This document shows, in pieces, positions 36,133 through 46,679 of a stretch of 64,000 nucleotides of DNA. This stretch comes from Moniliophthora roreri. Taxonomy: Eukaryota > Basidiomycota > Agaricomycetes > Agaricales > Marasmiaceae. The position numbers and the translations under genes are program-made. The notes beneath the pieces were generated by a model. The model saw only the letters and a list, made by a program, of their open reading frames with translations, did no database searches and was not told the origin of the DNA. The DNA lies in NCBI GenBank assembly GCA_001466705.2, contig LATX02000215.1, positions 248,001-312,000 on the forward strand, in the 5' to 3' direction. Numbering within the stretch: position 1 is the first letter of the stretch; every line of letters starts with the position of its first letter.

Positions 36133-37872
36133 ATGTTCAGCAACTCCCGTGGCTTTAATATCAACGGGGGGAGCTTCAATAACGTCGGCGGAGACCAGTA
36201 CAATGGAAACCAGTTCAGTGATGAATATCACAGCACCAACAACGACTTTAGGGGGGCAAATTTCAACAATCGAAACTACGGGGATGGCGTCATGAATACT
36301 GGTGTAAATCAAGGTACGTCCTCCTTTGCTGGGCTTTTTTATCTTCGAAAAACCAACTAAGATGTATGGATATCCAGTAGCCAACCCAACTCGCCGTGGT
36401 ATGTCTCCATTTCTCCCACTATTAGCGGAATAGAAGCTTACCGTCACCAATCACGCCAGCCAGAAGAGGTCCAATGAGGGACTACGATCGGCCTCCACCA
36501 AGGGTGCCTCGTCGACCAGACTTTGCATACAGTCACGATGGCTATGGTTATGATGACCATGATGGTCACGACGATTATGACAGCTATGATGATTACGAGG
36601 ATCAAGGTGCACGACCTACTCCACGACGGGCACCGAACCACCGGGTTCGCAGGCCGCCCCGTGGTCACAATGAATCTGCCCCTCGCCCGCAGGCGCAAGG
36701 TGCCAATTATGTTGATGATGATTACATCTACCAGCATCAGTCGGAGTCTCGTCCTCGTGCACCACGCCCTGGTTATGGCCTGGACGACGACTATATCTCT
36801 CAGCGTCGACCTGAATCCCACTATGCACCGCCTGCTCGTGAGTCGCGCTCCAGAGACGGGAACTATTACCCTCGGCCTCAAGCTGAGCGTCATGCATCAC
36901 GTTTCAATCGTGGTGCAGGTGACAGGTATACCCCTCAGAGTCAACGCACACGAGGATCACCCCCTTCCACACCGGATCACGGTTTAGAGTATGACCCAGA
37001 GGACGATTTGGCTTCTCGGCGTCGATCTCACATACGCTCTCGCATCCCACCCCCTTCCACAATGGATCATCGTTCAGAATATGGTTCAGAGGATGATTCA
37101 ACCTCTCATGATCAGCGTCGATCTCACATGACACGCTCTCGCATCCCGCCCCCTTCCACAGTGGATCATCGTTCAGAATATGGTTCAGAGGATGATTCAA
37201 CCTCTCATGATCAGCGTCGATCTCACATGACACGCTCTCGCGCACCACCCCCATCCTTGGATTCAGACGGTCATGATGGCCACACCTCTCAGCGTCGCCG
37301 TCACACTGCATTTGATAATCGTCTAAACGATGGTTCTGTGTCCAATCCGACTGGAAAGGGCAATAGTATGCAATCCGAGAGTGTAAGGGATGACTCGTAT
37401 AGTACGACCACGACCGCAACGGAGAGGCCCAAGGCCAAAATCATCGACAACAATGATCTACGTCGTCTGCACGAGGAAAGCAGGGCCCGGCGGAGCGGAA
37501 ACGACATAAATAGCGATGTAGCTGAGGCTGGGACCGACAAGACTAGTAGAACGGCCGACCCCCATAATGAAAAGGCTAATGGAGGCAGAGTCCAAGGCAC
37601 TACCATTAACACTACCAATAACTTTGCGGGCACGAATTTTCAAAACGAGAACCGCCGGAATGGTATGGTGAATAATGGCGTAAACAATGGTGCGTTTCCA
37701 TCTTGTGAGCTGTATCTTTGAAAAACTAAAGAGAACAATACCAATACACAGTGAACACAAGCCGTCGTGGTACGTTATCCGGCATGGACCATTGCAGATA
37801 ACCCTAACTAATCGTTTTGTCTCAGAGGAGATCCAGGAGAGCAACGAACCCAACGAGAGTGGTGAGGACTAA
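36133..37872 (+). CDS. GG-F-V motif array gene 10, five exons, motif at both ends
   Basis: Exon 1 (36133-36313) encodes MFSNSRGFNINGGSF, NNVGGDQYNGNQFSDEYH, FRGANFNNRNYG and GVMNTGVNQ: the best full motif of the array. Microexon 36378-36398 (VANPTRR). Exon 3 (about 36469-37689) begins GPMRDYDRPPPRVP, has a Asp/His/Tyr-rich run, Arg/Pro/Ser-rich disordered sequence, about three 33-residue repeats (RIPPPSTMDHRSEYGSEDD...), an NNDLRRLHEESRARR helix, and ends in a half motif (NFAGTNFQNENRRNG, MVNNGVNNG). Microexon 37752-37769 (VNTSRR) and exon 5 (37826-37872, EEIQESNEPNESGED-stop) follow. Every junction is phase 1. About 495 residues; no known domain, no membrane segment. The second half equals array gene 7, so it may be a fusion. 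Confidence 0.78.
36955..37255 (+). repeat. 99 nt in-frame tandem repeats within array gene 10
   Basis: Units start at about 37,040 and 37,139, with partial units before (36,955) and after (37,238). Each encodes RIPPPSTxDHRSEYGSEDD plus STSHDQRRSHMTRS. The two central units are nearly identical in DNA, so the expansion is recent. Confidence 0.85.
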
Positions 37873-37874
37873 TC

Positions 37875-40080
37875 CTAGGTGTTTCTGCACATCCTTCTTC
37901 ACCAAATACCCATCCCTCTCTATTTACAAGCCTCCTAGCCAACCAGTGTAGCACTCGAACATCATGATATGCTCATTGTCCCTTGTTTTTCACGTAACAT
38001 CCCATATCTTTTACCCAAAGTTCTTTATCGAAGCTGCATTGCCTTGTTTGGAGATGAGGAACACGCGGATCAAGCCTGGCCCCCCAGGGTCCCGTCGCCG
38101 CAGAGCCACTTACTCTGCTGGTGGAATCGGGTCATTGGTGATTAGCGCCGGTTAGCGCCTATTTTCTTGCCACTCTTTTCATCTCTTTGTGTCTCATATA
38201 AAATTCACCAAATCCTTCGTATACAGACTCTTTTTCATGCAAAAGTCCTGTGCCATGCCCTACCTTCCCCATATACGATGAAGCCCGTTCCGAAGGCGAC
38301 GAGTTACCGGACCACCCGAAGCGGAACACGCCTTGCAGTCGCTTGGTCAACTACTGCATGGGGAAGCCTCGTCCAGCTCCAAGCGGTATCTGCGGGGCTA
38401 TGTCTGGTGGTAACCCGTACCTCGAAGCTGGAGGAATTGCGTGGAGTCTCAATTTTCGAAAATGGCAATTATTAAATCTTATCGCTTTCCATATCAGCTT
38501 TATCGTTACTTGTATCTGTTTGTATCGTGCATGGACCACCGTGACGCTGTCAAATGTTCGCTGTCAAATGTTCGCTGTCATCAAGTTTTACACGTCGACG
38601 ATATCAATTGCGCTCTACGTCCTATCTTTACTTGCTTTACGGTTCCGACCCGTACTCCTACTTAGTCCTCCTTAGGACTAACTCTCTCTTCTTCACCGCA
38701 CTACATGTTTAAAGACCAATACAGTGCATGACAAACCATCTGTTTGACCATGTTACATAAAGCGGCAGGCACTGTATACATCACGGATCCATTCAAGAGC
38801 CCTTTCCCGCGACTACCACGTTGATTCTCTCCTTGATTCTCTCCTTCATCCATATTGAACTTCCTTCCGGTAGTAGGGCTAGACGCCATGCCCATATCAT
38901 TACGATGGCGACGGCTACGGCTGTACAGCTATCGTATCGAACCGTACACGGCTGATACGGCCGTATATGGCAAAGCTCCAATGGGTGGAAAACAGAGACA
39001 AGCTGGACCGAATCGAGTGCGTGAAACATTCTGAAGCTATGAGAGTCTGCTGAATGATGGGAGTTTCCAGAGCCTGCCTGCATCCTTTCAAGCACTTCCA
39101 AGGTCACCGGATCTGCCGCAGTGGGCGGCATGGCATACACGAGTCCGTTCCTGATGTTGTAATTTTCTGGGGCCACTGATCAGTGCTAATGACGATGGGA
39201 CTCAGAGCGAAGCCAAACGACGAAATGAACCAAACAAAAACGATCTATCGACATCTATCAGACCGCAGCTTTCCCGCCCATCTATACTTTCGGTAAAACT
39301 TGGCAGAAACGAATAGTCGGACTCGTAACAGACCGGAATCATACTCTTTGACTCGGAACCACGTTGTTGGCGACTCTTTTGCTCACAAGAAGGAAGAGGG
39401 CACTTCCACAGTTACCACTGGTTGCCAGGGCATTGTATACGGTATGTTTCTATTCGTTGGTGCTGGCAATTTGCGTGCTGAAGAAGAGGTGGAGGTAAAC
39501 GACTGCACATACAGGCGTGAACCAGTGAACACGTCCCGACAGACCTCTGCGAGCAATCCATACGGTACGGTGACAGACATACCGTATTCGTTTTTGACCG
39601 TCCATTTGTACAGTCGTTTTCTTTTCGTATACGAACACCGCAAACACCCCTATACGGTAGGTACTACTCTATGCAAAAGCTTCGGAATTGCTGTCTCCAG
39701 CTGGGTACACTCAAGATGTTACCCTTCATTATCTATCTATACCCCAAGTATCTCCTCTTCATCCTCGATGAGAACTTTTGGCACATTATGGAAGCCACTT
39801 CTTCCCTTCTCTCACCACGGGTCCTGGCGTTCTCGTCAGCATGATTTCGGCCTCCTTAATGGCGATTGGAGTAGGCACTATGGGAACGTTGGATACATTC
39901 ATTCAGAATCTAGTCCGATTCTGGGCCATTCTTTTGCTCGTTTCGAGGGTGCTGATGACATTATGATTGTAGGCACCTCGGTGCTACTGCTAGGCTTCCC
40001 TTTGCCTCACGCTGTCCACTCTCCACCAATCCGACAAGCTTGAACACGGCGCATGATTATTTCCCAGCACTTAACGCTTC
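37875..40080. other. Intergenic, unresolved, with ATACGGTA-like repeats
   Basis: A plus-strand open frame covers 39,300-40,043 but begins with TTG and has no recognisable content. Around 38,900-38,970 and 39,430-39,665 the strings TACGGCTG / GATACGGCCGTATATGG / ATACGGTA recur several times. TTGATTCTCTCC is tandemly duplicated near 38,820. The last 130 bp carry the promoter homologous to that of array genes 6 and 8. Confidence 0.4.
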
Positions 40081-40092
40081 TTTTCACTCAAC

Positions 40093-40098
40093 TATAAG
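40093..40098 (+). promoter_or_regulatory. TATA-like box of array gene 11
   Basis: TATAAG in ACTATAAGTGG, 57 bp before the ATG and followed by a C/T-rich leader. Confidence 0.4.
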
Positions 40099-40154
40099 TG
40101 GTCGTCTCCCTTCTCCATCGTCTTCACCATCACCATCAGCCTTCCCCACCTATC

Positions 40155-40428
40155 ATGTTCGAACGTTGCAAAAGATTCTTTCTTAATGGGGGCACATTCA
40201 GTAAAGTTGGAAACCAGTATAACAGCGAATACAACAACACTACCGATTACATCGGGGGCTCCTATTTCAACAGCCTGAACTATGGAGATGGCAATGTGTA
40301 CAATGGCGTGAATTATGGTGTGTTCTTGTCTGCATGTCCGGGAAAAAACTGACCATGGTGAGAACATTTCAGTGACAAACTCCGTGACGCAGCTCTCAGC
40401 GCTTAATGAAGAGAAGAACTTGAGGTGA
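40155..40428 (+). CDS. GG-F-V motif array gene 11 (MFERC subgroup)
   Basis: Exon 1 (40155-40317, 163 nt) encodes MFERCKRFFLNGGTF, SKVGNQYNSEYNNTTD, GSYFNSLNYG and GNVYNGVNYG. Phase-1 donor GTGTGTTC; acceptor TCAG at 40369-40372. Exon 2 (40373-40428) reads VTNSVTQLSALNEEKNLR-stop. About 72 residues. It is nearly the same protein as array gene 8 over exon 1; exon 2 shares VTNS...SAL. Paired with half-motif gene 12 downstream. Confidence 0.75.
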
Positions 40429-40675
40429 AGATGTTGACATGTAGATGAAAGTTGAGAAAGGAGCGGGTACTATTGGTGCTGTTGTGGAAGTTCAGTTGAG
40501 CGGGGCAAGAGTGGTTTTTTTTAGGCGCTATCCTTATGTATTTCTCGTCGCTTGTGTTTACTATATATCAAGAAAACACCCCGTTTTTCCTCTGATGAAC
40601 GCCCGTCTGCTATCAGACCCTTTTTGTCTATATTACTCAGGGTTAAGGTGTGTGCGATCACTTTTTTTTGGCAAG

Positions 40676-40694
40676 GAATATGGCGCCTAAAGAA
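40676..40694 (+). promoter_or_regulatory. Second copy of the 19 nt GAATATGGCGCCTAAAGAA box
   Basis: Identical to 33,126-33,144, in the same position of the duplicated gene pair. Confidence 0.4.
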
Positions 40695-40794
40695 GCCAGA
40701 TAACACGTGAGCTGAACGCGCTTCCATCTTGTGTAAGGCACTCGCATCCATGTAGAGCAGCCACTGGAACCTTACTCGTCGGACTTGTTGAGCT

Positions 40795-40800
40795 TATAAG
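40795..40800 (+). promoter_or_regulatory. TATA-like box of array gene 12
   Basis: TATAAG inside TTATAAGGCCTTC, the same context as before array gene 9. Confidence 0.45.
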
Positions 40801-40930
40801 GCCTTCCCATGGCAGGTTAATTAAACACGAACTAGTAGCTCACAGCGGTTGTTGTTCCTGAACGCTCAACGCCATCTTCTTGAGGCCAAATATCCTTCCT
40901 TGACTCCCACCATCTCCCCATTACCTGAAG

Positions 40931-41199
40931 ATGAGCTTATTGGGCTCTCGAAAGGATGGCTCGACGAATAGGGCTGGAACCCCCGACTCTGGCATCAGGT
41001 TGCCGGCCGGGATGTCTCAGACCTTCACCACAAATAATCATGGGAATGGAAGTGTATACAACGGCATAAATCATGGTGTGTCTTTAATTTGCTGGATGGC
41101 TTTGAGAGCTGATCAATCTTAATACCAGTGAGCAACTTGAACGGGCAGGCAATTGAGACCAAGAACAATGGTATCACGGTTGATCGCAGTAAGAGATGA
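40931..41199 (+). CDS. Half-motif array gene 12
   Basis: Exon 1 (40931-41075) encodes MSLLGSRKDGSTNRAG, a Pro/Gly linker, then MSQTFTTNNHGNG and SVYNGINHG. Phase-1 donor GTGTGTCT; acceptor CCAG at 41125-41128. Exon 2 (41129-41199) reads VSNLNGQAIETKNNGITVD, then RSKR-stop. About 71 residues. Relative of array gene 9. The FxIxGGxFxxV half is absent in both, so these may pair with or cap the full-motif proteins; that is speculation. Confidence 0.65.
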
Positions 41200-41665
41200 A
41201 TGGAGAAGAATAGTCTATTCATAATGGTAATTTACTATACTTTCCCTTATTTCCGTTTCACAGACACCTTTCATCTGCAGTTAGTGGTATCATCCATTCG
41301 GTGACAGGGCGCGTTGGCGTCAAATGGTCTTTCAGTTATACCCTTCCTTCTGGTTGATTGTACCTCTTTTTCTGTGCCTTCAGATGCTTGCCGTGTGTAA
41401 ATGTTGTCTTATTGTTTTCGACTTTGTTTTCGGGTTCCAGTGTTGTCGCGTAGCTATCGGATTTGCGTTGTTATTACTGCGTTAAGAGCGTACTAAATAC
41501 ACTATGTGAAGACATAAGGATAACTCTTCTGTATTTTAATAATTTTCACCCATTGTCTCCAACGTAAAAAAATACTGCAGAGAGAAAATCTGACGCGGCG
41601 CGTCAAAGTCACCTGATCCCCAGAGTATGCCACGTGCCTAATGTCAAGCCCTTTCGCTAACCGCC

Positions 41666-42124
41666 ATGTCAACGATTCCATTTTTCCCTTACAGGCTCTT
41701 CTTCATCTACATTGAACCCATTTCAGCTCTTGCAGGGTCATATTATGCTGCATTTAGGCCTGATGACTACCTCAAGGACCTCAGCATCCCTAATTCACCT
41801 CCGGATGCACTGATGACGACGCAAATTTTCATGACCCTCCTTCAATTATCCAATCTCTACCTCCTGTTTGCTCTCAACGAACATCTCGTTTTGTCCTCGA
41901 CAAACTCCCTGAAAACATGGAGAAGGTGCCTGTTTTGCCTCCTCGTTGCAGATTTCGGTCACCTCGCCAGTATGGCACCGTTGGGTTCGGATGTATACTG
42001 GAAGATTTGGGACTGGAATGCGATGGTTTGGGGGAGCGTTGGATTCGTTTATATGGGCGCGACAATGAGAATAGCGTTTCTGTTGGGACTCGGGCTAAAC
42101 GCCACGGAGAAACGACGGCTTTAA
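41666..42124 (+). CDS. DUF7704-type small membrane protein, intact
   Basis: ATG 41666 opens a single-exon frame of 152 codons. Four hydrophobic segments are visible: YRLFFIYIEPISALAGSYYA (about 9-28), TTQIFMTLLQLSNLYLLFAL (about 51-70), CLFCLLVADFGHLASM (about 89-104) and AMVWGSVGFVYMGATMRIAF (about 119-138). The early IEP...AG.YYA..P..YL motif and the overall length match the fungal DUF7704 family, which is of unknown function and predicted to sit in a membrane. The frameshifted paralogue at 46,212 and several relics in the array show it belonged to the amplified unit. Downstream lies a GG-F-V tail exon without its motif exon. Confidence 0.8.
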   Translation: MSTIPFFPYRLFFIYIEPISALAGSYYAAFRPDDYLKDLSIPNSPPDALMTTQIFMTLLQLSNLYLLFALNEHLVLSSTNSLKTWRRCLFCLLVADFGHLASMAPLGSDVYWKIWDWNAMVWGSVGFVYMGATMRIAFLLGLGLNATEKRRL

Positions 42125-42236
42125 AACAGCGATGATATTCTGATACACGTGTAGCCTGTGGGTCCCTTTTTTTTCTCGTGTCATCGAGGTTACTCATCGC
42201 TTTGCTATGTATAGGCATTTTGCTGTTGCTCTATTC

Positions 42237-42902
42237 AAGCGAGCCTGGAAACTACTTATACGACGATCGCGCCTCTCGTAGTTATAGCACCCCTCCGCGT
42301 CGTCCATGGATGCCGCGCCAATCTATGTCCGATCCAACAGAATACGACGACGATTTTCTAGAACCTCAGCAGGAATCGGGTTATGGCTCAAGATACGGTC
42401 AAATGCATGATGATGATGGCTACGGAGGTTACAGACCTCCGCCTCCACGTTCGGGCCATGATTATGGGCCTGGTGATGTTTATGGACGACCTGAGCCTCG
42501 ACCGCAGTAACAAGCTGGTTATCCCCCTTATGATGGTTATGGGGACTGCCAGTATCGACCAGGGTCAGCTCCCCCACAACCATGGGCTCCCGGTAACAAT
42601 CTGGGCAAGCATGGAGCCCAGGGCCGGGCCAGCAGCCTTACCCATCACCTCCTTCGTCATCGCGTGGCTCAGAACGCGAATATCGACGACCTTCACGCAA
42701 TCTGTTTGCGGCACGATCACCGCCGGAGCACCAGCAGCAGTTGGAGCAAGAGAAGGATGAAGATGGTGATATGGAAATTGAGGACGAACACGAGAGCGGT
42801 AGTGGTAGCGGTAGTCGTAGTCGTGGTCGTGGTCCTGGTGATGCCGGTGGTCCTGGTAGTGCTGGTGAGAGTGTCAAGTTTAGTCGGAACGATGCTCGTT
42901 GA
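42237..42902 (+). pseudogene. Array gene 13: tail exon only, 5' part deleted
   Basis: From 42,237 the sequence follows exon 3 of array gene 15 (EPGNYLYDDRASRSY, STPPRRP, MSDPTEYDDDFLEP, YGQMHDDDGYGGY). An in-frame TAA replaces a Gln codon at 42,508-42,510. Later indels shift the frame, but the shared end (GTCAAGTTTAGTCGGAACGAT...GTTGA) is still readable at 42,902. The promoter, exon 1 and microexon are missing: the DUF7704 3' flank (GGCATTTTGCTGTTGCTCTA) joins directly to exon 3. Relative to 46.77-47.36 kb this is a deletion of about 590 bp. Confidence 0.75.
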
Positions 42903-43189
42903 CGTGGTTTATTCTTTGTATACCAACACTCAGGAATGTCTGTACGGTCCCCTCATGCGATATACTCTTACTTTGCACTCGTCCGTATGATACGTCACAT
43001 CGTTCTCTGTCCTGGATACATATCCTCGCCTTCAAGTACTTTTGCATGGATTCCTTCTCTCATATTCTCTACCTGCTGTCGTGTCATAGTATCCGTTATC
43101 AGGAATGCTATCATCTGACATACCATTCCCTTGGCCCACACAAGCCGGAACCGAATAACATCGGTAGAATTTAGGCTTCGCATCAACCA

Positions 43190-44470
43190 TCATGACCCCA
43201 AAGTGATTCTACCCTTTCGTGCGGTTCTTTTGCTTTTGCCGAAGGTCACCACAGAGGGTTCGATAGAATAAATTGCTTCGTCTCATCGTCAAGTGCCTAA
43301 TTCTGCACATGCCATTAGATATTGTAGGAGACGTGTAGCTCAATCTATCTCTGACTTTTTTGTCATCAGCTAGGATCATGCTCAGTCAGGAATCTGGCTC
43401 TGGCGAAGGACCCCCGGGAGCGCGCCACCGGATATGTGAAACAACTTGATGTTGGTTTGACAAGCGTCCTGCTTGATCTGCATACTGGTCACTGTCAGCA
43501 AGTAGTTTATGCTACAAATGTTCAATTAACCTAGGCCCGCCAGTTCGTCTTTCCTTTTTCTTCGTTCCCAATGACTGAAGAATTCCTTGCTTGTTACGAG
43601 TCCGAGTTTACGAGGATTCGCCTTCTGCCAAATTTTCCTTACACGGAAAGTATAGGATGGGTTTGACAGTGGCCTGATAGATGTCAGTAGATCTCGTTTG
43701 GTTCGTTTCGCCGTTCGGCCCCGCTCTCATCGTCAATTAGCCCCAGAAAGCTTCCACACAACTACAACATCAGGAACCAGACTCATGCTTACCACCGAAC
43801 CCTGATGGCCCACTGCGGCAAGTGACACACGTTGAAATATTTTGGGGTGGATGGGAACAAAGAGGGCGAACAAGAGTATGAAAAGCCCACGGGAGATGCC
43901 AAGAAGACGATGTAATAGGCTGTAGCACTTACCACTGAGCTCCCCCATAGTTTGCTCCTATGAAGGGAACTTATTCTGAGCGAAGTTACCCAAGCCTATG
44001 CAGCCTTAAACACGGTTGTAAAGGCAGTGACAACTTGTCCACCTTACTTACAGACAAGTAGAAAGGGCTCAACGGTATGAATACAGTAACCTAGCCACCG
44101 TAACCGTCGGACTCACCTATATGGTCCAGACACAGCGTGGGGCCCCGAATCTATCAAGAACATTTCTTACTTTTGCTCCACTACTATACATATTACACGC
44201 TATTTCCATGGGTTTAGCCTGTGAATCTGACCTCTCAATAGCATATTGCCCTCTTTATGATCTGGAATGTTCCTGGGTACTTTAACCACATCCCAATATG
44301 TTCCACTCATCCTATAGATTATCCCGACACACATTGTACGAGCCCATACATGTTGATTTCCATTCACTATCAACCTAATTTTCTATATGACTAATTGTGA
44401 CTATACCCTTTACTCTAGTTATTATTTTATGCCTACCTATAGTAGTATAAAAGGCTAAGCAAGGAGAAGG
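43190..44470. other. Intergenic, unresolved
   Basis: A segment at about 43,290-43,450 (TTCTGCACAT, ATTGTAGGAG, GGGAATCTGGCTCTGG-like) recurs at 49,480-49,640. A minus-strand hydrophobic open frame at 43,733-43,948 is not supported further. Confidence 0.4.
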
Positions 44471-44475
44471 GCCTG

Positions 44476-44700
44476 AACAGGGATAAGAAGGACGAAGGAA
44501 AGACAGATCGTAGTGCTAGTAAGAAGACATCATCAGCAAAAACCGGAAAGTGCTATAACCTAGCTCCAGGGGGATTATAACCTGGTTGTGACCTGGTTTG
44601 TGGGGGCTATGACTGGTTTTAAGGGTCATAATACCCTGCAGGTGGATTATAAACCCTGGGGAACCCATTATAGCACTACACAGTTTTTGCTGATGATAGG
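44476..44700 (+). pseudogene. 3' end remnant of an array tail exon, interrupted by a MITE
   Basis: GGAAAGACAGATCGTAGTGC...TAAGAAG matches the last codons of array gene 5 (24,818-24,848), and the matching 3' flank GGCTSGCTCATACCCACACC resumes at 44,699. A 169 bp element separates them. Confidence 0.65.
44529..44697. mobile_element. 169 bp MITE-like element
   Basis: Terminal inverted repeats ATCATCAGCAAAAAC / GTTTTTGCTGATGAT, continuing imperfectly through AGTGCTATAA / TTATAGCACT. The interior has no coding capacity. The ends resemble those of the element at 25,540 (CATCAGCRAAA). Inserted into the remnant of a tail exon; 24,848 and 20,820 show the empty site. Confidence 0.8.
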
Positions 44701-44965
44701 CTGGCTCATACCCACACCCGTCCATGCTACAATATTTCCTTTCCTCTCGCATACCAGTCACCTGGGGCGACAGTTTCTCATCGAGGACCACCCTCTCGCA
44801 AGTATTTGCCCTTAGCCATCAACGCCAGTTATGTTTTCGCCTTCTCAATCACCTGTGTTATGAGACATTTGACATTCAGTAATTCATTTATGTGGCTGAT
44901 GAAGAGCCTAGGAAAGGCTCGCTATATCCCGTACAAGTGCAAGTAGATCTGATCACTAAACGACG

Positions 44966-45171
44966 TTAGGGCTCCTAACGGATCGGATGAGGATCGGATA
45001 CGGAACCATCCGTTCGGATGGTCGTAGTCGAGAGTGCAATCCGCATCGGCGGATGGGCGCTAAGCCAGCGTTTGCAATGAATTCCTTCGCACGGTGAAAA
45101 TTTCTTGCCCTTAACCCAACCTCAACCGCCAGCATTGCTCTTCCTTGCCTTCAGCGGATTGGTCGGATACT
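44966..45171. mobile_element. About 205 bp insertion rich in CGGAT
   Basis: The duplicated block reads GATCTGATCACTAAACG...TAGCTCGTTTTTCGCTC. Here it is interrupted after CTAAACG by sequence with repeated CGGATCGGATGAGGATCGGAT, and resumes with AGTAAACGTATAGCTCG. The TAAACG string on both sides may be the target duplication. Blocks at 21,600 and 26,310 lack it. Confidence 0.5.
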
Positions 45172-45450
45172 AGTAAACGTATAGCTCGTTTTTCGCTCAT
45201 GTTCAAGGGATGCTGATTGCAGTAGTTTTACTATTTGTGGATGTCTTGGTGCAGCAGCTCTACTCTGCGTAAAGTGAATGAGGACTCTTTGCTTCAAGCT
45301 GTTCGGCTTACCTTTCACAACCAGCTACCATCCGGCAATTCGTTAATAGTCCCCCTGAACACGCGTCGGCGCTTAAAAGCAATCTTAACGATCAGATACT
45401 TCTTATAGATCACTGCTCTCCTTGTCTCTCGCCTTATCCTCCTAGCCTGT

Positions 45451-45600
45451 CATGTTCTGGCACCTTCAGCAAAGGGAGGACACTAGTATGACAGCGAATA
45501 CCATAATACTATCAATCATAATTCAACAGCTTCAACCACGGGAATGACAACATGTACAGCAGCATGAGTTGCCATGCGTTTTCGCCTGCCGAACAGCATT
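45451..45600 (+). pseudogene. Decayed GG-F-V motif exon
   Basis: ATGTTCTGGCACCTTCAGCAAAG, then GACACTAGTATGACAGCGAATA, ATAATTCAACAGCTTC and CATGTACAGCAGCATGAG... GCGTTTTCGCCTGCC: the same decayed exon type as at 21,873, itself derived from the MFERC subgroup. Frame broken. Confidence 0.55.
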
Positions 45601-46211
45601 CCGGTCAGAATCGTTACATTAATACCACAAATGCTCTGCCGTAGTTCTCAGCGTCTATCGGAGACAAGAAGTGGGACGAGATTGATGGGCCTGAAGAAGA
45701 GATGTGTGCTGTGATAGAAAGGGTGAATGTTTACATGTCACTGGCTGGCCGCATTCCTGCACGGAACGTATTGATATCCTTTTCATACCAGCCAGTCAAA
45801 TGATGTGTATCTGCGTTCCATTGGGATGGTTCCGGACGGGCGTACTTTCCCTTGATGTACTTCAATCGTTCCTCATTCTCATAGATCTCTTGATATCATG
45901 TTACTCTTTATTACTAGGTGTGAAGAATAAATATTGTCGGCTTCACTCGGAGGAACGTGCTGAGGGGCTGGGCCACTGCTGCTCTGAGTAACAGACTTTG
46001 ACCCATATAGCAGTGCGGTGTAATGCGTTGTCTGATTCCTTTGAACGCATTCTGGGGAATCTTCTGATTTACAACAAAAGCGTATTCAATGCAATGTTCT
46101 ACGTCTCGCGAATTTCCGATAAGCACCGAGGTAATCCGACGCGGCGCGTCAAGGTCACCTGATCCCCAGAGTATACCACGTGCCTAATGTCCAGCCCTTT
46201 CGCTAACCGCC

Positions 46212-46679
46212 ATGTCAACGATTCCATTTTTCCCTTACAGGGTCTTCTTCATCTACATTGAACCCATCTCAGCTCTTGCAGGGTCATATTATGCTGCATT
46301 TAGGCCTGATGACTACCTCAAAGGTCTCAGCATTCCTAGTTCACCTCCGGATGCACCGATGACGACGCAAATCTCATGACCCTCCTTCAATTATCCACTC
46401 TACCTTCTGTTCGCTCTCAATGAACATCTCATCTTGTCCTCGACAAAATCTTTGAAAACATGGAGAAGGTGCCTGTTTTGCCTCCTTGTTGCAGATTTCG
46501 GTCACCTCGCCAGTACCGTTGGGTTCGGATGTGTACTGGAAGATTTGGGACTGGAATGCGATGGTTTGGGGGAGCGTTGGATTCGTTTATATGGGCGCGA
46601 CAATGAGAATGGGGCTTCTGTTGGGACTCGGGCTAAACGCCACGGAGAAACGACGGCTTTAGAACGTGATGATAATTTC
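46212..46679 (+). pseudogene. DUF7704-type gene, frameshifted copy
   Basis: Nearly the same DNA as 41,666-42,124 from the ATG onward. Two bases are lost near 46,372 (CAAATCTCATG against CAAATTTTCATG), more around 46,396, and five bases at about 46,515 (CCAGTACCG against CCAGTATGGCACCG). These destroy the reading frame after about 50 codons. The 5' flank (GACGCGGCGCGTCAA..., CCACGTGCC) and 3' flank (TCTGATACACGTGTAGCC) are also shared. Confidence 0.8.

Noticed and set aside
36444..37633. Long minus-strand frames opposite array gene 10
   Set aside because: They are shadows of the repetitive Arg/Ser/Pro exon; the 99 nt repeats keep all frames open. The plus strand has the consistent splice structure.
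39300..40043. 247-codon plus-strand open frame
   Set aside because: Begins with TTG, the first ATG is well inside, there is no domain, composition is mixed, and its end overlaps a promoter region conserved with other array genes.
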